Shown here: piece after piece, positions 44,986 to 57,500 of the stretch
How the letters are laid out: the number at the start of each line of letters is the position of its first letter
Position numbering within the stretch: position 1 is the first letter of the stretch
Assembly (NCBI RefSeq): GCF_034720595.1
Contig: NZ_JAYESJ010000001.1
Location: forward strand, 894,001 to 958,000
Reading direction: 5' to 3'
DNA from: Rhizobium sp. CC-YZS058
GTDB taxonomy: Bacteria > Pseudomonadota > Alphaproteobacteria > Rhizobiales > Rhizobiaceae
Length of the DNA stretch: 64,000 bases
Position numbers and translations under genes: made by a program
Notes under the pieces: generated by a model
Database searches by the model: none
Told to the model about the DNA's origin: nothing
What the model saw: only the letters and a program-made list of their open reading frames with translations

Positions 44986-45743
44986 GCCCCATGGACCAGA
45001 AGATCACCAACACCATCCTCTATCTCGACAATGTCTCGGTGTCCTTCGACGGGTTCAAGGCGCTGAACGCGCTCTCTTTCGTCGTGGCGCCCGGCGAGCT
45101 GCGGGCGATCATCGGCCCGAACGGCGCCGGCAAGACGACGATGATGGACATCATCACCGGCAAGACCCGGCCGGACAGCGGCACCGTCTATTTCGACGGC
45201 CAGGTGGACCTGACCAAGCGCGACGAGGCCGATATCGCCCAGCTCGGCATCGGCCGCAAGTTCCAGAAGCCGACGGTCTTCGAAAGCCACACCGTCTGGG
45301 ACAATCTCGAACTGGCGCTGAACCGCAAGCGCGGCGTCTTCGCCACGCTGTTCTATACGCTGAGTGCGGCCGACAAGGCACGCATCGAGGAGATCCTCGA
45401 GACCGTGCGGATGAGCGACAAGCGCGACCGGCTGGCCGGCAGTCTGTCCCATGGGCAGAAGCAATGGCTGGAGATCGGCATGCTGCTGGCGCAGGAGCCG
45501 AAGCTTCTCCTGGTGGACGAGCCGGTGGCCGGCATGACCGACGCCGAAACCGCCGAAACCGCGATCCTGCTCAAGGAGATCGCCAAGACCCGCTCGGTGG
45601 TGGTGGTGGAGCACGATATGGGCTTTATCCGCGATCTCGGGGTCAAGGTGACCTGCCTCGCCGAAGGCTCGGTGCTCGCCGAGGGCTCGATCGATTTCGT
45701 CTCGAGCGACCCCAAGGTCATCGAAAACTATCTGGGGCGGTGA
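44982..45743 (+). CDS. urtD: Urea ABC transporter ATPase UrtD
   Basis: A 253-residue ATPase with Walker A GPNGAGKTT, the UrtD marker IGRKFQKPTVFESHTVWDNL (about 88-107), signature LSHGQKQWLEIGMLL and Walker B LLLVDEPVAGMTD. The GTG at 44982 overlaps the urtC stop (GTGA); an ATG three codons later (44991) is equally plausible. Confidence 0.94.
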   Translation: MSPMDQKITNTILYLDNVSVSFDGFKALNALSFVVAPGELRAIIGPNGAGKTTMMDIITGKTRPDSGTVYFDGQVDLTKRDEADIAQLGIGRKFQKPTVFESHTVWDNLELALNRKRGVFATLFYTLSAADKARIEEILETVRMSDKRDRLAGSLSHGQKQWLEIGMLLAQEPKLLLVDEPVAGMTDAETAETAILLKEIAKTRSVVVVEHDMGFIRDLGVKVTCLAEGSVLAEGSIDFVSSDPKVIENYLGR

Positions 45744-45851
45744 GGGCGATGCATTACGCTGTTTCGATGTTCGCGGCTCAGGGCGTGGTGGTGAAAGAGC
45801 AGGGTGCGCTGCCGCCACCGGCGGCGGGCAGACGCGCTCCACGCGACCAAG

Positions 45852-45871
45852 ACCCCCTCTGCCTGCCGGCC
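45852..45871 (+). repeat. Degenerate half-copy of the RIME-like repeat
   Basis: In the 217-bp gap between urtD and urtE lies a degenerate half of the palindromic repeat seen complete at 54154, 54441, 62174, 62313 and 62448. One base of the CTCTGGCC core is missing and the second palindrome is absent. Confidence 0.4.
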
Positions 45872-45960
45872 GAAGCGCGGCCGGCGCGCTCGACAGGAGC
45901 ATGCAAACGCCCGGTCGTCGCCCGCCCAAGATCCATCCCCTTCCTCCCCACAGGTGCCCC

Positions 45961-46656
45961 ATGCTGAGCGTCGAGAACGTGAATCTTCACTATGGTGCTG
46001 CCCAGGCCCTGCGCGGCGTGTCGATCGAAGCGCCGATGGGCAAGATCACCTGCGTGCTCGGGCGAAACGGTGTCGGCAAGACGAGCCTCCTGCGCGCCAT
46101 CACCGGCCAGCATGCGACAAGCGCCGGTGAGGTGCGGTTCAATGGCGTCGCGCTGAACGGGCTAGCGCCCTACAACCGCGCCAAGCTCGGCGTCGGCTTC
46201 GTGCCGCAGGGGCGGGAGGTATTTCCGCTGCTGACGGTGAAGGAGAATCTCGAAACCGGCTATGCCCCGGTGCCGCGTAAGGATCGCTTTATCCCGGAGG
46301 AGATTTTCACGCTCTTCCCGATCCTGAAAACCATGCTCGGGCGCCGCGGGGGCGATCTTTCGGGCGGCCAGCAGCAGCAGCTGGCGATCGGCCGGGCCAT
46401 GGTGACACGGCCGAAGATCCTGGTGCTGGACGAGCCGACCGAGGGCATCCAGCCCTCGATCATCAAGGATATCGGCCGGGCGATCCAATATCTGCGCGAC
46501 AGCACGGGAATGGCGATTCTGCTTGTGGAACAATATCTTGATTTCTGCCGCGAGCTGGCCGACCATGTCTATATCATGGACCGCGGAGAGATCGTGCATG
46601 AAGGCCCCGCCGAAACGCTGGATACGCAGGATGCCCGCCGGCACCTCACCGTTTGA
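45961..46656 (+). CDS. urtE: Urea ABC transporter ATPase UrtE
   Basis: A 231-residue ATPase with Walker [31 protein letters not shown] (UrtE/LivF type), signature [15 protein letters not shown] and Walker [14 protein letters not shown], the last being characteristic of UrtE. The ATG at 45961 starts the conserved [12 protein letters not shown]. It is separated from urtD by 217 bp with a degenerate repeat. Its stop overlaps the first possible ureD start. Confidence 0.94.
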   Translation: MLSVENVNLHYGAAQALRGVSIEAPMGKITCVLGRNGVGKTSLLRAITGQHATSAGEVRFNGVALNGLAPYNRAKLGVGFVPQGREVFPLLTVKENLETGYAPVPRKDRFIPEEIFTLFPILKTMLGRRGGDLSGGQQQQLAIGRAMVTRPKILVLDEPTEGIQPSIIKDIGRAIQYLRDSTGMAILLVEQYLDFCRELADHVYIMDRGEIVHEGPAETLDTQDARRHLTV

Positions 46657-46667
46657 CCGCGCCTCTC

Positions 46668-47582
<915 letters not shown>

Positions 47583-47605
47583 CCCATGAACCCTGGTGGA
47601 CACGC

Positions 47606-47908
47606 ATGAACCTGACGCCGCGCGAAAAGGATAAGTTGCTGATTTCGATGGCGGCGATGGTGGCGCGACGGCGGCTGGAGCGCGGCGTCAAGCTTAACCA
47701 TCCCGAAGCGATCGCGCTGATCACCGACTTCGTGGTGGAAGGCGCGCGCGACGGGCGTTCGGTCCCGGACCTGATGGAAGCCGGAGCCCATGTGATCAGC
47801 CGGGATCAGGTCATGGAAGGCATTCCGGAGATGATCCACGACATCCAGATCGAAGCGACCTTTCCCGACGGCACCAAGCTGGTGACCGTGCACGAACCGA
47901 TCCGTTGA
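47606..47908 (+). CDS. ureA: Urease gamma subunit UreA
   Basis: A 100-residue subunit, exactly the family length. It begins [20 protein letters not shown] and has [20 protein letters not shown] (about 35-54) and the ending [12 protein letters not shown]. It packs with UreB and UreC in the (UreABC)3 enzyme that splits urea to ammonia and carbamate. It lies 23 bp after ureD. Confidence 0.96.
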   Translation: MNLTPREKDKLLISMAAMVARRRLERGVKLNHPEAIALITDFVVEGARDGRSVPDLMEAGAHVISRDQVMEGIPEMIHDIQIEATFPDGTKLVTVHEPIR

Positions 47909-47917
47909 GGAAGCGCC

Positions 47918-48046
47918 ATGCTGGCTCTGCGTCCCAATTGCGAATGCTGCGACCGCGATCTGCCGCCGGCCCTTCTGGCCGCTTATCCCGTGTCCACCGA
48001 GCGCGAGCGGAAAACCGAAGGCTGCCCGCCTGCACAGGCCGCCTGA
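47918..48046 (+). CDS. Shrunken DUF1272-like protein (internal deletion)
   Basis: A 42-residue frame starting [17 protein letters not shown], the exact N-terminus of the zinc-ribbon DUF1272 proteins that sit between ureA and ureB in rhizobia. The next part should bring the second set of cysteines, but the sequence jumps to [19 protein letters not shown], which resembles the family C-terminal tail. An in-frame deletion of the middle is therefore inferred. C8, C10 or C11 remain but cannot form the full metal site. Its ATG follows the ureA stop by 9 bp. Confidence 0.5.
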   Translation: MLALRPNCECCDRDLPPALLAAYPVSTERERKTEGCPPAQAA

Positions 48047-48065
48047 TTACGAGAGGAGGACAAAC

Positions 48066-48371
48066 ATGATCCCCGGAGAAGTCCTTGCCGCCGACGGCGA
48101 GATCGAGCTGAATGTCGGGCTGGAGACGGTGACGATCGAGGTGTCGAACACCGGCGACCGCCCGGTGCAGGTCGGCAGCCACTACCACTTCGCCGAAACC
48201 AATGCCGGGCTTTCCTTCGATCGCGAGAGCGCCCATGGCCGCAGGCTGGATATTCCGGCGGGCACAGCCGTGCGGTTCGAGCCCGGCCAGACGCGGCAGG
48301 TGACGCTGATCCCCTTTGCCGGCAAGCGTGCAGTCTATGGGTTCCGCCAGAAGGTCATGGGCACCCTATGA
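48066..48371 (+). CDS. ureB: Urease beta subunit UreB
   Basis: A 101-residue subunit of exactly normal length, with [18 protein letters not shown] at the start, [19 protein letters not shown] in the middle and the [18 protein letters not shown] segment near the end. The Shine-Dalgarno GAGAGGAG is strong. The stop overlaps the LprI-like gene by 4 bp (ATGA). Confidence 0.96.
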   Translation: MIPGEVLAADGEIELNVGLETVTIEVSNTGDRPVQVGSHYHFAETNAGLSFDRESAHGRRLDIPAGTAVRFEPGQTRQVTLIPFAGKRAVYGFRQKVMGTL

Positions 48372-48826
48372 GCATGAGGCAGACCCGCAATCGGCGCTTG
48401 CTGCTTTGCCTGGCGGCATCAAGCAGCATGGCGTGCGGGCTGGTCCTTCTGCCGCAGCGGGCCGCCGCGCAGAATACGCCCTCGGTCGATTGCGCCGAGG
48501 CCGTGACCCAGACCGACATGACGCTGTGCGCGCAGCAGGCCTATGGCGAGGCGGATGCGGCGCTGAATACCGCCTATCGCAAGGCCATGGCCCGTGCCGT
48601 GGCGATGGACAAGGATCTCGCCGATCTTAGCGCAGGCATGGCAGGGGCGGCGGAAGCGCTGAAGGCGGCCCAGCGCGCCTGGATCCCCTATCGCGATGGC
48701 CAGTGTGCGCTGGCGGGCTTCGCCGCGCGCGGCGGCAGCATGGAGCCGATGCTGGTGGCGCAGTGCCTTGCCGACCTGAGCCACGCGCGGACCAAGGAAC
48801 TCGATGCGGCGCTGGCCGAAAACTAG
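48368..48826 (+). CDS. LprI/DUF1311-like secreted protein
   Basis: A 152-residue protein with a signal peptide (hydrophobic residues about 11-33, ending AAA-QN) and the DUF1311 pattern [20 protein letters not shown] (about 39-58), then [26 protein letters not shown] and [15 protein letters not shown]. The four cysteines probably form two disulfides. Family members include the lysozyme inhibitor LprI. The ATGA overlap with ureB places it firmly in the urease operon. Its link to urea metabolism is unknown. Confidence 0.85.
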   Translation: MSMRQTRNRRLLLCLAASSSMACGLVLLPQRAAAQNTPSVDCAEAVTQTDMTLCAQQAYGEADAALNTAYRKAMARAVAMDKDLADLSAGMAGAAEALKAAQRAWIPYRDGQCALAGFAARGGSMEPMLVAQCLADLSHARTKELDAALAEN

Positions 48827-49053
48827 AGCATGTCCAGACGATGCGGAATCGCTTCGGCGCCGGATAATGCGGAAGAGACGAAAGCAGAAAGCATGGTTTG
48901 CCGAGGCGTGATCGCTTCGCCTCCTGCGGAGACAGACACGATGGGATGGCGATCGCGGGATCGCCGTCCGAATTCAAGGGAGCTGGCCGCCATTCGCGCG
49001 GTCGTCATGGTCAAGGCCCGCAGCCAGCGGGCGAGGAAGGGTAGGAAACAAGC

Positions 49054-49695
49054 GTGGCGGCGAGGGAGCGCATCGTGATCGTCGGCAACGGGCCGGTGCC
49101 GGAAGGCGCAGCGGCCGCGATGGCGCAGGCCGATCGGGTGGTCCGCTTCAATGATTGCCGCTCCTTCCGCGCCGGCGAACGGTCCGATGTCGTGGCCGTG
49201 TGCAATACCGGCCGGCCGGCGCGCGCCATGCTGGACGGCGGCGCCTGGGCGCATCACCCCGCCGTGGTCGCGGCACGCGACATCTGGTGCGTGCGCGATC
49301 CCGCCTTCTTCGCAGCGCTGCGGGCGCCGCTTGCCATAAGCCATCCCGAGCTCGACGATTTCTGCGAGGATGGCACGCCGGGCTTCGAGGCCTTTGCCCT
49401 GGCCTCTGCCAAGGGGGTCCGGGTTCTGGACGCGAGCCTGCACAGCCGCGTGGTGGCGGCGCTGGCGCCGTATGCGCCGGCCGGCAGCTATGTCGTGCCG
49501 AGCAGCGGGCTGATCGTCATCGCCGCCCTGCTTGAGGATGCGCCCGAGGCCGACCTTGTTCTGACAGGTTTCACCCATCAGGGATGGGACGGCCACCCCT
49601 TCGCGGCCGAAGCCCGGCTGGTCGAAAGCTGGTGCCGTGCCGGCCGGTTGAGCCGGCTTGTCGAAGCGGCGCCTCCGCGCGCCGCACAGGCATGA
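49054..49695 (+). CDS. Urease operon accessory protein, sialyltransferase-like
   Basis: A 213-residue protein starting at GTG 49054. It has IVIVGNGPVPEG (residues about 7-18) and ADRVVRFNDCRSF (about 26-38). The GNG and RFN motifs are those of family 29 sialyltransferase-like folds. FTHQGWDGHPFAAE (about 185) resembles the C-terminal motif of rhizobial proteins annotated as urease operon accessory protein. No signal peptide is seen and no catalytic role is proven. A 227-bp gap with a GGCGATC hairpin (48948-48965) precedes it. Confidence 0.72.
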   Translation: MAARERIVIVGNGPVPEGAAAAMAQADRVVRFNDCRSFRAGERSDVVAVCNTGRPARAMLDGGAWAHHPAVVAARDIWCVRDPAFFAALRAPLAISHPELDDFCEDGTPGFEAFALASAKGVRVLDASLHSRVVAALAPYAPAGSYVVPSSGLIVIAALLEDAPEADLVLTGFTHQGWDGHPFAAEARLVESWCRAGRLSRLVEAAPPRAAQA

Positions 49696-49702
49696 GGAGA
49701 CC

Positions 49703-49960
49703 ATGATGGGTGAAACAGTCCGGATCAAGGCAGGCACGATCACGCTTCCCGAGGCGGTGCTGAAGACATTGGGTCTTGGCGAAGGCGATGCGGTGGAGAT
49801 CGTCACCAGCGAGACCGGCGTGGTCGAACTCCGCCGGCCCGGCGGCGGCTTCAAGGACCTGCGCGGCGTCATCAAACTGGAGCGGCCGATCAGTGGTGAC
49901 GAACTCGATCAATGGATCAGGGACGCCCGCAACGCCGGCTACCGTGAGGATGACGTATGA
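49703..49960 (+). CDS. AbrB-type antitoxin of a PIN-domain toxin pair
   Basis: An 85-residue protein with the swapped-hairpin AbrB fold: VRIKAGTITLPEAVLKTLGL (about 4-23), GDAVEIVTSETGVVELRRP. A C-terminal toxin-binding tail follows ([18 protein letters not shown]). The ATG at 49703 follows GAGGAG. The stop overlaps the toxin ATG by 4 bp. It would bind and neutralise the toxin and repress its own promoter. It sits between the accessory gene and ureC. Confidence 0.85.
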   Translation: MMGETVRIKAGTITLPEAVLKTLGLGEGDAVEIVTSETGVVELRRPGGGFKDLRGVIKLERPISGDELDQWIRDARNAGYREDDV

Positions 49961-50367
49961 TCGGGCTGGACACGAACATGCTGATGCGTTGGCTCGCAAG
50001 CGGATCCATCACCGACGCTGAAGGCGCGAGGCAAGCTGCAGAAATAACGCGCTTTATGAACCAGACCGACATGCCGGTTTTCGTCAATCATATCGTTCTG
50101 GTCGAGATCGTCTGGTTGCTGCGCAGCAAGGTCCGGCTTGCGCGTGGAGCCATCGCGTCGTTCTTGATCCAGGTCATCGAGCACCCCCGGCTGGTCGTTG
50201 AGGATCGCGAGGCCGTTGCTGCCTCGCTGCAATCCTATGGTCAACATCCCGGCGATTTCGCCGATCACCTGATCGGTGAGATCAACAGCCGCAATGGCTG
50301 CCGCACCACCTATACATTCGACCGCGCGGCCGCGCGCTCGCCCCTCTTCTCCGAGCTTTCGAGGTAG
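49957..50367 (+). CDS. vapC: PIN-domain ribonuclease toxin (VapC type)
   Basis: A 136-residue PIN protein with all four acidic catalytic positions: D5 in [10 protein letters not shown]50 in VLVEIVW, D103 in GDFADHLIG and D122 in TFDRAA. The frame is full length and looks intact, so an active RNase is possible. It is coupled to the AbrB-type antitoxin through an ATGA overlap, and ureC starts only 4 bp after its stop. A toxin-antitoxin pair transcribed inside the urease operon is unusual. Confidence 0.87.
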   Translation: MIGLDTNMLMRWLASGSITDAEGARQAAEITRFMNQTDMPVFVNHIVLVEIVWLLRSKVRLARGAIASFLIQVIEHPRLVVEDREAVAASLQSYGQHPGDFADHLIGEINSRNGCRTTYTFDRAAARSPLFSELSR

Positions 50368-50371
50368 ACCC

Positions 50372-52084
<1,713 letters not shown>

Positions 52085-52174
52085 CCCCGCCATCACTTTG
52101 CCGCGGCGGAGCGCCACGCTCCGCGCAAACGCTCCCCTCCGGCCTCGCCGGACCAGCCTGAAAGACGTGCACCC

Positions 52175-52747
52175 ATGCCCTACCGCTCCACCAAGGTTCT
52201 TTCGCCCGGCCCGCGCGACAAGGCGCCGCTGCATGTGCTGGCCTTGCCGAGCGACCAGCGGCATCTGCGCCGCAAGCTCCTGCACCTGCCGGACGACGAT
52301 GTGGTGATGCTGGACCTGAAGGAGGCCGTGATGCTGGCCGATGGCGACGTGCTGCTGCTCGACACTGGAGAGTATGTCGAGATCGGCGCCGTGGAAGAGC
52401 CGCTCTATGCCGTGACCGCGCGGGACCCTCTGCACCTGACCGAACTTGCCTGGCACCTGGGCAACCGCCATCTCCAGGTCGAGATCGGCGAGGGGCGGAT
52501 CCTTATCCAGCGCGATCCGGTGATCCGCGGCATGCTGCTGGGGCTCGGCGCTGCGGTGGAGGAGATCACCGCCGCCTTCCACCCGATGCGCGGTGCCTAT
52601 CACGGCCATGGCGGCCACGACCACGGCGGGCACGGCCATGCGCATGGGGGCGACGCGCATGCCGATCACGCTGAGCACGACCATCATGCACACCATGATC
52701 ACGGCTCCTGCGCTGGCCACAGGGCGCATGAACATCGCCATGGGTGA
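52175..52747 (+). CDS. ureE: Urease nickel metallochaperone UreE
   Basis: A 190-residue protein with the N-terminal peptide-binding domain (RKLLHLPDDDVVMLDLKEA), the metal-binding domain with LAWHLGNRHL and QRDPVIRGML, and a histidine-rich C-terminal tail (residues about 142-190, about 18 His, with GHGGHDHGGHGH). The tail would store or transfer nickel. It lies 90 bp after ureC, and its end overlaps the ureF start region. Confidence 0.93.
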   Translation: MPYRSTKVLSPGPRDKAPLHVLALPSDQRHLRRKLLHLPDDDVVMLDLKEAVMLADGDVLLLDTGEYVEIGAVEEPLYAVTARDPLHLTELAWHLGNRHLQVEIGEGRILIQRDPVIRGMLLGLGAAVEEITAAFHPMRGAYHGHGGHDHGGHGHAHGGDAHADHAEHDHHAHHDHGSCAGHRAHEHRHG

Positions 52748-53453
52748 AGCTGCCGCCACCGCTCAGCACCGCACGGCCGCTTATGCGGGGGAAGGATCGG
52801 CGCAGGCACTGGTGCGCCTGGCAGCCTGGCTTTCACCGGCCTTCCCGGTCGGCGCCTTCGCCTATTCGGGCGGGCTGGAACAGGCAATTCGCAGCGGGGC
52901 GATCCGCAATACAGAGGGACTGCAGGACTGGCTTTCGGCAATGATCGGCCACGGCCAGAGCTGGAACGACGCCGTGCTGCTGGCGGAAGCCTATCGCTGC
53001 GTGGCGGATCAGGAGAAGCTGACGGCGCTTTCGGAGCTGGCCGAGGCGATGAGCGGCGGGCGCGAGCGGCATCTGGAGGTGATGAGCCTGGGCGAGGCCT
53101 TCCTCGCCGCCGCTGCCGCCTGGCCGCACCCGGCGCTGGAGGCGCTGGCCGGCCGGGCGGCCTATCCGGTCGCTGTGGGGGCCGTGGCGGGGGTGCATCG
53201 CACCGGCCTGCAGGCGGCCATCGCCGCCTATCTGCAGGCGCAGGTCGCAACGCTCACATCCGTCGCCATTCGCTGCAGCCTGATCGGGCAGCGCCACGCT
53301 GTCGCGCTGCTGGCCGCGCTGGAGCCGCTCAGCCTCGCACAGGCGGCAAGGGCGGCGGACAGTCGTCTGGACGATCTCGGCACCGCAACGCTGCTGGCCG
53401 ATATGGCGAGCCTGGCTCATGAAACCCTGCAGCCCCGGCTGTTTCGATCGTAA
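52728..53453 (+). CDS. ureF: Urease accessory protein UreF
   Basis: A helical UreG-regulating maturation factor with [20 protein letters not shown] (about 31-50), [13 protein letters not shown] (about 78) and the conserved C-terminal [20 protein letters not shown] region. The ATG at 52728 has AGGG just upstream; ATG 52740 is an alternative. Either overlaps the ureE end by 8-20 bp. Length 241 (or 237) residues. Confidence 0.92.
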   Translation: MNIAMGEAAATAQHRTAAYAGEGSAQALVRLAAWLSPAFPVGAFAYSGGLEQAIRSGAIRNTEGLQDWLSAMIGHGQSWNDAVLLAEAYRCVADQEKLTALSELAEAMSGGRERHLEVMSLGEAFLAAAAAWPHPALEALAGRAAYPVAVGAVAGVHRTGLQAAIAAYLQAQVATLTSVAIRCSLIGQRHAVALLAALEPLSLAQAARAADSRLDDLGTATLLADMASLAHETLQPRLFRS

Positions 53454-53508
53454 GGCACGGGCAGCAGGCAGACTTGGCGCCCGCGCGGCGCGCAGAAAAG
53501 GACAGGAC

Positions 53509-54123
<615 letters not shown>

Positions 54124-54153
54124 GTGCTCTCGCTATCCGACGAAAGCAAGAAT

Positions 54154-54196
54154 CCCTCTGGCCTGCCGGCCATCTCCCCCACAAGGGGGGAGAGAC
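54154..54196 (+). repeat. RIME-like palindromic repeat, copy 1
   Basis: Two adjoining palindromes, CTCTGGCCTGCCGGCC and CTCCCCCACAAGGGGGGAG. The same unit recurs in the window at 54441, 62174, 62313 and 62448. It resembles the Rhizobium-specific intergenic mosaic elements (RIME), an assignment made from memory of the family. Confidence 0.7.
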
Positions 54197-54317
54197 CCAG
54201 ACGCCGCCGCTCGCTCCCTCTAGCAAAAGAGTCGGGACACTGCAGCGGACGATCGTGATCAAGAGCTGCGCGTTGGGGTCTGACAGGCAATCATGAAACC
54301 GGGGGCCTGCCTCACGG

Positions 54318-54336
54318 TCTCCCACAAGGGGGAGAG
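54318..54336. repeat. Partial RIME-like repeat
   Basis: Only the CTCCCACAAGGGGGAG palindrome of the repeat is present; the CTGGCCTGCC half is missing. Confidence 0.5.
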
Positions 54337-54440
54337 TGCAAGAGGCGACCGCTCGACCCACTCTTGCGCTCTATTCTGAAAATCATCGCCCGCGCAGAAC
54401 GAGCAGCCGGCTTTCCTCGCGCATGGCCCGCCTCACGGTT

Positions 54441-54483
54441 TCTCCCCTCTTGTGGGGGAGATGGGCGGCAGGCCAGAGGGGGA
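54441..54483 (-). repeat. RIME-like palindromic repeat, copy 2 (inverted)
   Basis: The same unit as copy 1, in opposite orientation, with a small change in the GGCCGGCAGG part. Together with copy 1 it forms a long inverted pair with about 245 bp between. Confidence 0.7.
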
Positions 54484-54508
54484 TTTTTGCCGCAGCGCCT
54501 GAGGCTCA

Positions 54509-54538
54509 AGAGGCCGGCCCCTCGCGAGGCCGGCCTTG
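54509..54538. terminator. Bidirectional hairpin terminator between ureG and RND genes
   Basis: AGGCCGGCC (54511-54519) pairs with GGCCGGCCT (54528-54536) around an 8-nt loop. TTGTTATT follows on the plus side. It begins 2 bp beyond the RND gene stop, so it can end the RND transcript and stop read-through from the urease side. Confidence 0.65.
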
Positions 54539-57500
54539 TTATTCCGCCGCCAGCGCCGGGTGGGTCACCACAGTGCCGCCGACGGCGCGGAGCGTGCCGC
54601 TGTTGCGGCTTTCCAGCCGGTCGATGCGCTCCTGCAGGGTGGCGATCGTCTCTGCCTGATCCTGCACGGTTTCCGTAAGCGCGGTGCGGTCGAGGGCCAC
54701 CGTTTCTTCCTCCTTCCTGCCGACCAGGCGGCCGAAGGCCCAGCCGAGCAGGCGGGAGAGGTCGTCCATGATCAGGAAGAAGGACGGCACCACAACGAGC
54801 GAGAGCACGGTCGAGACGATGATGCCGCCGATCACCGCGATCGCCATCGGCGCGCGGAAGGTGCCGCCTTCGCCGACGCCGAGCGCCGAGGGCAGCATGC
54901 CGGCCGACATGGCGATCGACGTCATGATGATCGGCCGGGCGCGCTTGCGGCCGGCTTCGATCATGGCCTCGACCCGCTCCATCCCGTGCCGCTTCATCTC
55001 GATGGCGAAATCGACCAGCAGGATGGCGTTCTTCGTGACAATGCCCATCAGCATGAGAATGCCGATGAGGACAGGCATGGACATGGGGTTCTGGGTGACG
55101 ATCAGCCCGGCCGCGACGCCGCCAATGGCAAGCGGCAGCGAGAAGAGGATGGTGAAGGGCTGGATGACGTCCTTGAACAGAAGGATGAGCACGACCAGCA
55201 CCAGCATCAGGCCGAGCAGCATGGCATTGCCGAAGCCGCGCTGCATTTCCGCCTGCACCTCGGCATCGCCGCTTTCCAGGAACTGGACGCCGTCTGGCAG
55301 CTTGGTTTCGGCGGCGATGGCCTTGAAGCGGTCGGATGCCGTGTCGAGCGCGACGCCGGAGGGAAGGTCAGCGCCGAGCTTGATGACCCGCAGACGGTCA
55401 TAACGCTGGATGGAGCTCGGACCTTCGGCGTAATCGATATCCGCCACGCTCGAGACCGGCACGAGCGCGCCGCCCGCCGTCTGGACCTTCAGGTTGCGGA
55501 TCGCTGCCAGATCCGTGCGCATGGCGGTATCGACCTGGACGCGGATCGGAATCTGCCGGTCATCCAACGAGATCTTCGTGAGCAAGGAGTCGATATCGCC
55601 GATCGTCGCGACGCGGACCACCTCGGCGATCTGTGCCGTGGTGATGCCCAGCCGCGACATTTGGTCGGCGCGCGGCTTGATCTGCAGTTCCGGCCGGGGC
55701 AGGGCGCCATCGGGGCTGACATTGGCGAGCGTCGGCTCGCTGCGCAGCTTGGCTTCCAGAAGGCCGACCGCCTCGTTGAGATCGGCATCGTTGCGCGAAA
55801 GCAGGTTGAAGGCGAGGTCGCGCTCGCCGCGATCGTTCAGCTTCAGCACCCGAACGTCAGGCACGTCGCGAATGGCGGCGTAGACCTCCTTCTCGATCTC
55901 CCACTGCGGCACGGTGCGGCCCTGCGGCGGCAGCTTGGGCAGCATGGGGCCGAGCACCGGAATGCGGCCGAAGACATCGTTGACGACCTTGTTGACCAGC
56001 GAATGATCGCGCTTGGCCAGCATCAGCGTGACCGTCGCGCGGCGCAGTTCGAGGTCGCCCTTCGGCGAGGCACCGCCCAGCACGAAGACGCTCTCGACTC
56101 CGGCAATGTCCTTGACGCGATCATAGATCGCCGTCGTCGCGGCATCCGTGTCTTCCAGCATGGCGTTCGGCGGAAGCTCGACCGACAGCGTGATGCGCGA
56201 GGCATCTTCCGGCGGCAGGAAGCTGCCGGGCACGGTGGAGAGCATGTAGACCGACCCAACGAGAAAACCGATGGCGCAGGCGAGCGTCAGATAGCGCATG
56301 TACCAGCGCTTGGTCGTCGCCGAAATCAGCCAGCTATAGCCGCGCATGAAGCGGCCCTCGTCGCCTTCCTCGTGCCCGTCCGCATCGCCCGAGCGCATGA
56401 GATAGGCGGCCATCACCGGGGTGATCAGGCGCGCCACCATCAGCGAGAAGAAGACGGAGACGGCAACGGTGAGACCGAACTGGATGAAATACTGCCCCGG
56501 AATGCCCGGCATGAAGGACACCGGCACGAAGACCGCGATGATCGTGAAGGTGGTGGCGATGACCGCCAGGCCGATCTCGTCCGCCGCCTCGATGGCCGCG
56601 CGGTAGGGCGATTTGCCCATCTTGATGTGGCGCGCGATGTTCTCGATCTCGACGATCGCGTCGTCGACGAGAATGCCGGTTGCCAGCGTCAGGGCCAGGA
56701 AGGAAACGAGGTTGAGCGAGAAGCCAAGCAGGTCCATGACCCAGAAGGTCGGCACGGCCGAAAGCGGCAGCGCCAGCGCCGAGATCAGCGTCGCCCGCCA
56801 GTTGCGCAGGAAGAGCAGCACCACGGCAACGGCGAGCAGCGCGCCTTCCATCAGCGTGTGGATCGCCGCTTCGTAATTGCCATAGGTGAAATAGACGAGG
56901 TCGTTGATCAGCGAGATCGACACGTCCGGATTGGCGGCCCGCACCTTGTCCAGCGTCTTTGCCACAGTTTCGGCCACGGAGACCTCGCTGGCGCCCTTGG
57001 CGCGGAAGACCGCAAAGGTGACCACCGGGTTGCCGTCGAAGCGCGAGAAGCTTTTCGGCTCCTCATAGGTGTCGGTAATGGAGCCGAGTTCGGAGAGGCG
57101 CACGAAGCGGCCGTTCGGCAGGCCGATCATCGTCTTCGACAGGGTTTCGACCGAGCGCGCATCGCCGAGCGTGCGGATCGCCTGTTCGGCGCCGCCGACC
57201 TGGCCGCGGCCGGAGCCGAGATCGGTGTTGATGCGGCGCAGCTGGGCGTTCACATCCGCTGCGGTAATGCCGTAGGAGTTCAGACGCTGCGCATTGAGTT
57301 CGACGCGAACCTCGCGGTCCGACCCGCCGTAGCGATCAATGCGGCCGATGCCGGTCTGGCCCTGCAGCGCGCGCTTGACCGTATCGTCGACGAACCAGGA
57401 CAGCTCCTCGAGCGTCATGCCGGGCGAGGACACGGCAAAGGTCTGGATTGCCTGGCCTTCGACATCGATCTTGGACACGATCGGCTCTTCGATCGAGGCC

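Larger units (their letters stand above)
54124..54538. other. Repeat-rich intergenic region between ureG and the RND pump
   Basis: A 415-bp convergent gap. It holds two full RIME-like palindromes in opposite orientation (54154-54196 and 54441-54483), a partial copy between them (54318-54336) and a strong hairpin terminator before the RND stop. No coding sequence is credible here. Confidence 0.7.

Noticed and set aside
45750..45967. Small plus-strand frame between urtD and urtE
   Set aside because: It runs through a degenerate repeat and into urtE out of frame, lacks a good ribosome-binding site and has no conserved features.
48830..49078. 82-residue plus-strand frame between the LprI-like gene and the accessory gene
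   Set aside because: Arginine-rich low-complexity translation, weak start and overlap with the following gene; no family seen.
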